Position numbers and translations under genes: made by a program. The notes under the pieces are model-generated. The model saw only the letters and a program-made list of their open reading frames with translations, was not told the origin of the DNA and ran no database searches. Positions 8,704-14,934 of a stretch of DNA of 15,843 nucleotides are shown one piece after another (within the stretch, counting starts at the first letter, position 1; each line of letters opens with the position of its first letter). Origin of the DNA: Salinivirga sp035268865 (GTDB lineage: Bacteria > Bacteroidota > Bacteroidia > Bacteroidales > Salinivirgaceae); assembly GCF_035268865.1 (NCBI RefSeq), contig NZ_DATFKB010000018.1:1-15843 (forward strand), in the 5' to 3' direction.

Positions 8704-11700
8704 ATGAGCGAAAGGATTCTTAAAGCTTTAATGCAGCTATTTGCCATTATTGCCAAGCCATTGGCAGATGGTAGCGACAGAAGACTTGTTGTGAATTCTT
8801 TTCTCAATCAAATGCTTAACCAGGAACTGGCCAATGAGTATTTGCAGGTTTACGATTACTATTACTCCATTTATCAGAAAAAATTAAGCGTTAAACATAA
8901 GCGCAAAAAAAGCATTGCCTTAAGCTCTGTTAAAGTACTTAAGATATGTACTGAAATTAATAATGAACTCACACACCAACAAAAACGCGTTGTACTTTTT
9001 CGTTTGCTGGAGTTTATTAAAACCGATAATGAAATATCAGATCAGGAGTTGGAATTTGTTGAGACCGTAGCATCTACATTTTATATACCCGATAAAGAGT
9101 TTATTAAAATAAAGGCTTTTGTACTCTACGATTTTGATCGCCTGCCTAATAGTTCGCAATTACTGGTGATTGATAACCAAAAAGATGATCCGGATATGCT
9201 GGTTAATCACATCCAGACTCCCGGTATGAGAGGGCAGGTGAGGGTTTTCTCTATTGTAGAGGCCAATATGTATGTGATGCGCTATATTGGTGATGATGAG
9301 CTCTATCTTAATGGCCAACTTGTGCAGCAAGATAAAGTTTATGTGTTGACTTTTGGTTCATCAATGCGCAATTCCCGCATAAAGCCCATATACTACAGCG
9401 ATATTATTAGTGCTTTCAGTGACCTTACACGCGACGAACTTATAAAGTATGATGTGAAAAAGGTATCCTACCAATTTCAAAACGGTAATACCGGATTACA
9501 TGAAATTTCATTCACTGAAGAGTCCGGAAACCTTATTGGTATTATGGGGGCCTCAGGTGCTGGTAAAAGCACACTTTTAAATGTATTGAATGGAATATAT
9601 AAACCCAGTGAGGGAGAGGTGCTTATTAATGGGTACAACATTCATGAGGAGGAAGATAAAATACAGGGCCTTATCGGGTATGTATCACAAGATGATCTGT
9701 TAATTGAAGAGCTGACGGTTTTTCAGAATCTGTATTATAATGCACTCCTCTGCTTTGGAAACCTATCGAAACCTATCATTTTAAAAAAGGTTGTCACGGT
9801 ATTACAAAATCTGGGTTTGTATGAGATAAAAGATATGACCGTGGGTAGTCCGCTTAATAAAAAAATCAGTGGCGGACAACGGAAAAGACTCAATATTGCA
9901 CTGGAATTAATCAGGGAACCATCTGTGCTTTTTCTTGATGAACCCACCAGCGGCCTCTCTTCGCGGGATTCAGAGAATATTATGGACCTGCTAAAAGAAT
10001 TAACGCTCAAGGGTAAACTCATTTTTGTTGTGATTCATCAACCAAGCTCCGACATATTTAAAATGTTCGATAAATTGTTGTTGCTTGATTATGGCGGCTT
10101 CATGATTTATTATGGGAACCCGGTTGATTCTATTATGTACTTCAAATCCCGCATTCACCAGGCTGACTGGAACGAAAGTGAGTGCCATTGTTGTGGTAAC
10201 GTTAATAGCGAACAAATTTTCAATATTGTCGAAGCAAATGTGCTTGATGAATATGGAAATCTAACTAAAACACGTAAAATAGGCCCATCAGAATGGTCCA
10301 GAAAGTTTCTGCGCTCCGACAAAAATCCATACCTCTTCCAGGAAAAAGAAAAACGGAGCCTGCCTAAAATTGACTTTAAGGCACCGGGTTTGCTAAAACA
10401 GTTCAGAGTATTTGTAATGCGCGATGTATTGTCGAAGTTTTCTAATAGACAATACATGTTAATTAATATGCTCGAAGCGCCCTTGCTGGCATTCATTCTC
10501 TCCTTTATTGTAAAGTTTTATAATGTTGATGCCACAAATAAACTTGGGTATACACTTTTCGAAAATAATAACCTGCCGGTCTATATTTTCATGTCTGTAA
10601 TTGTAGCCATATTTATTGGCCTAACAGTTAGTGCCGAGGAAATAATTAAAGACCGGAAAATATTGCGCAGAGAGCGTTTTCTAAATTTAAGTTGGTTCAG
10701 TTATTTAACCTCCAAGGTTGCAATTTTGCTATTTATAAGTGCCTTGCAGGCTTTGCTTTTTGTGCTTGTCGGGAATTCTGTGATGGAAATACCCGGAATG
10801 AATTTTCACTATTGGCTTATGCTATTTTCTGCATGGAGTGTAGCCAATATGATGGGGCTTATTATTTCTGACTTATTTAAAACGGTAGTCACCATTTACA
10901 TACTTATTCCATTCTTGGTTATTCCACAACTTATCCTGAGTGGTATTATTGTAAGGTATGATCAACTCAATCCCAGTGTATCTTCACCAACCTCAATACC
11001 ATGGTACGGGGAGATTATTGCGGCCCGCTGGGCCTATGAAGGGTTGGCAGTTCATCAGTATAAGAATAATGCTTTTGAAAAGGATTTTTATCCATACAAC
11101 AAGGTCATGAGTGAGGCTGTTTACCATAAGGATTATTGGTTGAAAGAGATTGAAAATAAACTCAATACCATTGACCGGCAGTTAGGTAATGATGAGACAA
11201 ATTCAGAGAAGTTTGCCTACAACTTGCGGCTTGTCAGAGAAGAGTTGAAAAAGCAAATACAGGAGAATGAGCTGTTTAGTTTCGCTCAAACCGACCAAAT
11301 TACGCCTGATGGTATAAATCAACAAGTTATTCAGAATGTGCGTCGATTGTTAGAAGATATGCGTAAATATTATATCAACCTTTATAATAGTGCATCTCGT
11401 CAGAAAGATGAACTTCTGGAGGAAAAACGAGCAAAACTTATGGACAATGAATCATTTATAAGGCTTAAAATGAATCATGCCAATGATCAACTTAGCGAGT
11501 TTGTTCGTAACAGCAATTCTTTTGATCGTATTATAGAGTATAACGGGCGCTTATATCAAAAGATGGATCCAATATATAAAGATCCGGAACCTGGGTTTAT
11601 CCGCGCGCATTTTTATTCGCCATACAAGAAATTCCTTGGTAGTTTCTTCCCGACTTATTGGGTGAATTTCATTGTGCTGTGGCTAATGAATATATTATCT

Positions 11701-11778
11701 TTTATAATTCTTTATAAAAGGTGGTTGGTTAAATTGTTTGCCTGGATCGAAAAGGTAGTAGAGCGGGTGAAATCCTGA
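8704..11778 (+). CDS. ABCG-like ABC transporter with extra N-terminal domains and a large extracytoplasmic loop
   Basis: The 1024-residue inner-membrane protein has its ATPase first and membrane domain second, as in ABCG half-transporters. Residues about 1-145 resemble a TerB-like helical domain (acidic TDNEISDQELEF segment). Residues about 153-240 look like a small beta domain with an FHA-like YLNGQLV segment, but without the usual phosphopeptide-binding residues. The ATPase at about 250-480 has Walker A GASGAGKST (282-290), Q-loop Gln329, signature ISGGQRKR (388-395), Walker B VLFLDEP (408-414) and switch His445, so it should be active. A cysteine cluster ECHCCGN (Cys494, 496, 497) follows. 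Membrane segments lie near 592-610, 624-645, 667-690, 700-720 and 724-748, and the last near 985-1003. Between the last two is a polar, charged, coiled-coil-like stretch of about 235 residues, much longer than the usual ABCG loop. The substrate is unknown. It is co-directional with two envelope-protein genes and ends at a hairpin. Confidence 0.92.
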   Translation: MSERILKALMQLFAIIAKPLADGSDRRLVVNSFLNQMLNQELANEYLQVYDYYYSIYQKKLSVKHKRKKSIALSSVKVLKICTEINNELTHQQKRVVLFRLLEFIKTDNEISDQELEFVETVASTFYIPDKEFIKIKAFVLYDFDRLPNSSQLLVIDNQKDDPDMLVNHIQTPGMRGQVRVFSIVEANMYVMRYIGDDELYLNGQLVQQDKVYVLTFGSSMRNSRIKPIYYSDIISAFSDLTRDELIKYDVKKVSYQFQNGNTGLHEISFTEESGNLIGIMGASGAGKSTLLNVLNGIYKPSEGEVLINGYNIHEEEDKIQGLIGYVSQDDLLIEELTVFQNLYYNALLCFGNLSKPIILKKVVTVLQNLGLYEIKDMTVGSPLNKKISGGQRKRLNIALELIREPSVLFLDEPTSGLSSRDSENIMDLLKELTLKGKLIFVVIHQPSSDIFKMFDKLLLLDYGGFMIYYGNPVDSIMYFKSRIHQADWNESECHCCGNVNSEQIFNIVEANVLDEYGNLTKTRKIGPSEWSRKFLRSDKNPYLFQEKEKRSLPKIDFKAPGLLKQFRVFVMRDVLSKFSNRQYMLINMLEAPLLAFILSFIVKFYNVDATNKLGYTLFENNNLPVYIFMSVIVAIFIGLTVSAEEIIKDRKILRRERFLNLSWFSYLTSKVAILLFISALQALLFVLVGNSVMEIPGMNFHYWLMLFSAWSVANMMGLIISDLFKTVVTIYILIPFLVIPQLILSGIIVRYDQLNPSVSSPTSIPWYGEIIAARWAYEGLAVHQYKNNAFEKDFYPYNKVMSEAVYHKDYWLKEIENKLNTIDRQLGNDETNSEKFAYNLRLVREELKKQIQENELFSFAQTDQITPDGINQQVIQNVRRLLEDMRKYYINLYNSASRQKDELLEEKRAKLMDNESFIRLKMNHANDQLSEFVRNSNSFDRIIEYNGRLYQKMDPIYKDPEPGFIRAHFYSPYKKFLGSFFPTYWVNFIVLWLMNILSFIILYKRWLVKLFAWIEKVVERVKS

Positions 11779-11788
11779 AAATAAAAGT

Positions 11789-11826
11789 TGCCTCTGAAAG
11801 CGAATTTCAGAGGCATTATTTTTTTA
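11789..11826. terminator. Hairpin terminator between convergent genes
   Basis: Perfect 11-bp arms TGCCTCTGAAA (11789-11799) and TTTCAGAGGCA (11805-11815) enclose a 5-nt loop. On the + strand a T-rich tail follows (to 11826), ending the transporter unit 10 bp after its stop. On the - strand the stem is followed by CTTTTATTTTC, so the same hairpin can also end siaC, whose stop is at 11837. Confidence 0.9.
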
Positions 11827-11836
11827 CTTATATAAG

Positions 11837-12217
11837 TTACTCTTCGATTTCCATCATTTTAAATGGAATTTTTATAATAGATTGGTAATCTTCGCCAGCT
11901 TCAAGCATATCTTCATCATCTTCTTCGTAGTGCCAGTTAATGACTACTTCATTTCCACCTTTGTAAATGGCTTCAAGCTTTTTGAATACATCGAGAATGC
12001 ACTTAGAAGAACTGGTATTGAAATACTCCAATTGAATATCCACCTCTGTTAGTTCTTTGGGGTTGTTCATGTATTCCTCTAACCAGTCTACCAATGGTTT
12101 GTAAAACTCAATAGAGTTCTCAGGTATTGAACGGCCTTTAATTTCGATGTTACCTTTTTCAGCGTTAAAATTGACCGTTGGAGTTTTTGGAGTACCTTCA
12201 ATTTTTATTGGATCCAT
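11837..12217 (-). CDS. siaC: SiaC-family regulatory phosphoprotein (DUF1987)
   Basis: The 126-residue cytoplasmic protein is full length for this family. It has the typical start (DPIKIEGTPKTPTV), the segment FYKPLVDWLEEYM (39-50) and the FNTSSSK segment. Thr68 in that segment falls at the same residue number as the threonine that SiaB phosphorylates in Pseudomonas aeruginosa SiaC. In that system, unphosphorylated SiaC binds and activates the diguanylate cyclase SiaD, SiaB phosphorylates SiaC, and SiaA removes the phosphate. Here siaC starts 13 nt after the kinase gene stop, so the pair is co-transcribed. No diguanylate cyclase or PP2C phosphatase is in the window, so its target is unknown and may differ from SiaD. 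The C-terminus is strongly acidic (HYEEDDEDMLEAGED). Confidence 0.92.
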   Translation of the reverse strand: MDPIKIEGTPKTPTVNFNAEKGNIEIKGRSIPENSIEFYKPLVDWLEEYMNNPKELTEVDIQLEYFNTSSSKCILDVFKKLEAIYKGGNEVVINWHYEEDDEDMLEAGEDYQSIIKIPFKMMEIEE

Positions 12218-12230
12218 ATTGTCTTTTCAT

Positions 12231-12782
12231 TTATTGTTTAATCTCAATACTAAAATCGAAAAAAGATAATGATTTTTTATCAGAATAAAAATTATAATTA
12301 ATCTTATTTTCAGCTTTCCGTGCAATGTCTACAAGACCTAAACCCCCACCACCTTTGTCGCTAAATTGTTGGTTGTCAAGTATCTCCTTGTAGAGTATTT
12401 TGAGCTCATCTTTTGATAAGTTGTTAATTTTATCTATATGTTTTTTTAAGAAATTCGACTTTTGTTCATCTACAAAATTGCCTGTTGTAATTTTTATGGC
12501 ATTTTTACTATAAGTAATTATCATAATCGAGTATCGTACATCTTTTTTTTGCGTGCCATTTAAAAATACTGGATACGAGTGATGAAAAAGATTTTGTAAA
12601 GACTCAATAGCAACATTGTACACTTTTTTTCTGATTTTTTTACTTGCGTCAACTTCTTCAAGTTTATTTTCAACAATTAAAAGCAAATCGGTCAGCATGG
12701 AATCTGATAATTCACCTTTAAACGTGAATATCACTTGTTCCTTTGTTTTTTCAGCTATCCAATTTTCTAAGTTAAAGGCCAT
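12231..12782 (-). CDS. siaB: SiaB-family protein kinase (GHKL ATPase fold, DUF6272)
   Basis: The 183-residue cytoplasmic protein resembles SiaB, a GHKL-fold kinase that phosphorylates SiaC on a threonine. The N-box-like helix YNVAIESLQNLFHHS (from residue 55) carries Glu60 and Asn64, and the G-box DKGGGGLGLVDIARK (from residue 142) supplies the ATP-lid glycines. The GNFV segment near 101-104 could be the N1 motif. It lacks a histidine-kinase dimerisation domain and any sensor domain. The siaC gene follows 13 nt downstream, which strongly supports the assignment. A TATATTTG -7 element lies 27 bp upstream of the ATG. An anti-sigma-factor kinase of the RsbW type is the main alternative, but the SiaC neighbour argues against it. 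Confidence 0.88.
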   Translation of the reverse strand: MAFNLENWIAEKTKEQVIFTFKGELSDSMLTDLLLIVENKLEEVDASKKIRKKVYNVAIESLQNLFHHSYPVFLNGTQKKDVRYSIMIITYSKNAIKITTGNFVDEQKSNFLKKHIDKINNLSKDELKILYKEILDNQQFSDKGGGGLGLVDIARKAENKINYNFYSDKKSLSFFDFSIEIKQ

Positions 12783-12809
12783 TTGCCGTTTGCTTCTTTA
12801 CATTAATAA

Positions 12810-12817
12810 CAAATATA
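12810..12817 (-). promoter_or_regulatory. Candidate -7 promoter element of siaB-siaC
   Basis: On the - strand the bases read TATATTTG, an exact match to the Bacteroidota -7 consensus TAnnTTTG, 27 bp upstream of the siaB ATG. I see no TTTG at the expected -33 distance, so the call rests on the -7 box and its position only. Confidence 0.45.
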
Positions 12818-12871
12818 TAAATTTTTGTTTATTAGGGCCTGACATTAATTGTTAATGATATATTAAGAGAT

Positions 12872-13390
12872 TTAATGGTACCTTACTAATACTTGAAGGT
12901 TATTTATATTTTTTTGCTTTTTTATGGCAACCCAATTCATACTTATACGGTTTTCATTGCACTCGCCACATTCGTGTATGTCAATTGTATATGTGATGTT
13001 GTTGTCTGTGTCACTATAGCTTACTTTCCTTTCATAAGTAACAATACAGCCTTTTGCTTCTGTTTTGGCTCCTAAAAGTGTTATTGTATCAAAGTTGAGT
13101 TGGGGCCTCGATGGACTTGGAGCACAACCAAGGGTTTGTTGTACACTATCGATTGTGAATTGGGGTAATTTCTTGTATAAAACTGTATCATTTACAATGA
13201 TTTTCGATGTATCGAGTACACTGTAACATTTGCCCATTTCGACTTCATATAAAATTAAACCGCTATTGCCACCATAATCAAGGCAGTCTTTTTCCTCTTT
13301 GCAGCTCGCGATTAAAACAAAAACCACTGCCAATATGTAGATAGTGTGCTTCAAAATATTCAGTATTATTGGCCAAATATATAAAAACAC
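12872..13390 (-). CDS. Cysteine-rich lipoprotein of unknown function
   Basis: With the ATG at 13390 the product has 172 residues. A lipobox ending LIASC gives a lipidated Cys30. The first 12 residues are unusual for a lipoprotein signal; starting instead at the TTG codon at 13354 would give a standard short signal (MKHTIYILAVVFVLIASC) and a 160-residue precursor, and I cannot decide between them. The mature part has six further cysteines (36, 55, 89, 115, 141, 144), including a CGEC motif, enough for three disulfides, and alternating polar and hydrophobic strands. I do not recognise the family. It lies 89 bp upstream of siaB on the same strand; siaB appears to have its own promoter, so a functional link is possible but not shown. 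Confidence 0.75.
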   Translation of the reverse strand: MFLYIWPIILNILKHTIYILAVVFVLIASCKEEKDCLDYGGNSGLILYEVEMGKCYSVLDTSKIIVNDTVLYKKLPQFTIDSVQQTLGCAPSPSRPQLNFDTITLLGAKTEAKGCIVTYERKVSYSDTDNNITYTIDIHECGECNENRISMNWVAIKKQKNINNLQVLVRYH

Positions 13391-13450
13391 TTATGGTTTA
13401 TAGTGAAAAAATATAACTTATTCTGATTAACAACGAGAAGTGTTAAAAAA

Positions 13451-13479
13451 GTTTGTGAATTGCATATTATTTCACAAAC
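13451..13479. promoter_or_regulatory. Perfect inverted repeat, candidate operator of the sugar kinase unit
   Basis: GTTTGTGAA (13451-13459) and TTCACAAAC (13471-13479) are perfectly complementary, separated by 11 nt. The site sits just upstream of a TAnnTTTG element at 13486-13493 and covers the place where the -33 element and spacer should be, which is where a repressor would block RNA polymerase. The half sites recall TGTGA/TCACA, but the spacing (13 nt between the pentamers) is wrong for a Crp site. The region is between divergent genes and there is no T-run, so a terminator is unlikely. Confidence 0.55.
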
Positions 13480-13485
13480 GCTTTG

Positions 13486-13493
13486 TATTTTTG
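13486..13493 (+). promoter_or_regulatory. Candidate -7 promoter element of the sugar kinase unit
   Basis: TATTTTTG matches TAnnTTTG exactly and lies 27 bp before the ATG at 13521. A possible TTG -33 element at 13460-13462 has a 23-nt spacer, somewhat long, and lies inside the inverted repeat. Confidence 0.5.
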
Positions 13494-13520
13494 AAGATTG
13501 ACCTATGATAAAGATTTGAT

Positions 13521-14399
13521 ATGATTTACACACTCGGAGAGGCTGTATACGATATTCTTTTTAAAAATAATCAGCCCGCGGCATCGGTTCATGGTGGAAG
13601 TATGTATAATGTTGCCATATCAATTGGTCGCGCAGGAAAGGATGTTGCTTTTGCGGGATTTTATGCCGATGATTTTTTAGGAAATCAATCCAGGTTTTTT
13701 TTACAACAAAATGGGGTCAGTACCGAATGCTATCGACCCGTAGCAAAAGCGAAAAGTAACCTTGCACTTGCTTTTTTAAATGAACAAATGGTGCCGGAAT
13801 ACAATTTCTACAGGGATGAACGCTTAAATGGACACCCTTTTGAAATAGAATTTTCCACAGCAGAGTTTCTTGTAACGGGATCTTTTTATGCCATTGATGA
13901 CGACAATTTTGGCAATGTGCTGGATGTCGTTGAAAAGTCGCGGCAAAACAATGTTAATGTGGTTTACGATCCAAATATCAGAAGCAAACACCTTGATGAG
14001 CAACCTGAGAGATATGAAAGAATTGCGCGTATGATTGAACTGGCCGATTTAGTTAAGGTTTCTGCGGAAGATCTTTTTCATATTACCGGCAGCAAAAGTC
14101 ATGATGACTGGAAAAAATACCTGAATAAGCATAGTGCTCAAAAATATATTTTAACGCAGGGCGCTGGTCCGGTAGAAGCAGTGTTTAATGATGAGCATTT
14201 CATATTCCAGGTGCCTGAAATAGATGTTGTAAGTTCTGTAGGCGCTGGTGATGGATTTACTGCGGGATTTGTTTCATATGGTATAGATGCTATTCAAAAC
14301 AGAACACATTTTGAGTTGGCTGTAAAGCGTGGAATTAGTTTTGCCGGAGCGGTATGCAGAAGTAATGAGAACTATATTGCTGCGGAAAACGGTAATTGA
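13521..14399 (+). CDS. PfkB-family carbohydrate kinase (fructokinase-like)
   Basis: The 292-residue cytoplasmic kinase belongs to the ribokinase/PfkB family and should phosphorylate a sugar or sugar derivative with ATP. The substrate-binding HGGSMYNVA segment (24-32) with the following GRAG, the DPNIR segment (150-154) and the ATP-site motif VGAGDGFTAGF (240-250) are all present; Asp244 is the expected catalytic base and GAG before it the anion hole. The length fits fructokinases. Its substrate cannot be fixed from sequence: no sugar transporter or glycosidase gene lies beside it. The ATG at 13521 gives the typical short N-terminal strand MIYTLGEAVYDI. The DUF6155-like gene starts 7 bp after its stop, so the two are probably one transcript. 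Confidence 0.93.
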   Translation: MIYTLGEAVYDILFKNNQPAASVHGGSMYNVAISIGRAGKDVAFAGFYADDFLGNQSRFFLQQNGVSTECYRPVAKAKSNLALAFLNEQMVPEYNFYRDERLNGHPFEIEFSTAEFLVTGSFYAIDDDNFGNVLDVVEKSRQNNVNVVYDPNIRSKHLDEQPERYERIARMIELADLVKVSAEDLFHITGSKSHDDWKKYLNKHSAQKYILTQGAGPVEAVFNDEHFIFQVPEIDVVSSVGAGDGFTAGFVSYGIDAIQNRTHFELAVKRGISFAGAVCRSNENYIAAENGN

Positions 14400-14406
14400 T
14401 TTGAGT

Positions 14407-14934
14407 ATGGGCAAACAACAGCTAAAAAAATATTTCAGCCAATTATCCAAAGAGGACCTGGAAGACCAGATAATTGAACTGTATACAACTTCGAAGGAGG
14501 TGAAAAAATACTACGATTTTTTGCTTAATCCTGATATCAGAAAAATTATTGATGAGTGGAAAGCCAAAATCAGTAAAGAGTATTTTCCGGTTTATGGTAA
14601 AAGAGTTAAAGCCCGGCGAAGCATAGGCCAGAAAGCCATCAGGGAACTATCATTTCTTGGTGTGCCGCCTGACATTATTGCGGATATAAGGCTTTACGCC
14701 ATTGAGATTGCCATACTCTTTACCATTGAGCAAAACCGTACGAATGTGGCATTTTTTAAAAGTTTTGAGACACAATTTAAAAATGCTTTAGATTATATGC
14801 ATAAAAATGGCATACTTTCTGATTTTAAAAGCCGTTGCCGGCAAATTGTAACCCGTGTAAATGAAGCGCAATGGTCAAACAGAAGGAACTTTGAGTTGTT
14901 ATATGCCCGGTATCAATTAAAACATAAGCAATGA
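14407..14934 (+). CDS. DUF6155-like protein of unknown function
   Basis: The 175-residue product is basic, soluble and largely helical, with no signal peptide or membrane segment. Landmarks are YYDFLLNPDI, the YFPVYGKRVKARR segment, the LSFLGVPPDIIADIRLYAIE segment and a positively charged C-terminus. It resembles the DUF6155 family found in Bacteroidota; I make this assignment from memory of the family. The open frame reaches upstream to 14329, but that would overlap the kinase gene by 71 bp, so the ATG at 14407, 7 bp after the kinase stop, is preferred. Its stop overlaps the exchanger start (ATGA), implying translational coupling with the exchanger. Confidence 0.8.
   Translation: MGKQQLKKYFSQLSKEDLEDQIIELYTTSKEVKKYYDFLLNPDIRKIIDEWKAKISKEYFPVYGKRVKARRSIGQKAIRELSFLGVPPDIIADIRLYAIEIAILFTIEQNRTNVAFFKSFETQFKNALDYMHKNGILSDFKSRCRQIVTRVNEAQWSNRRNFELLYARYQLKHKQ

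Noticed and set aside
13454..13476. Crp-type binding site in the repeat before the sugar kinase
   Set aside because: The TGTGA and TCACA half sites are present but 13 nt apart, not the 6 nt a Crp site needs.
14329..14406. Upstream start for the DUF6155-like gene, overlapping the kinase gene
   Set aside because: The added residues come from the out-of-frame 3' end of the kinase gene and do not look like part of the domain; the ATG at 14407 sits 7 bp after the kinase stop.
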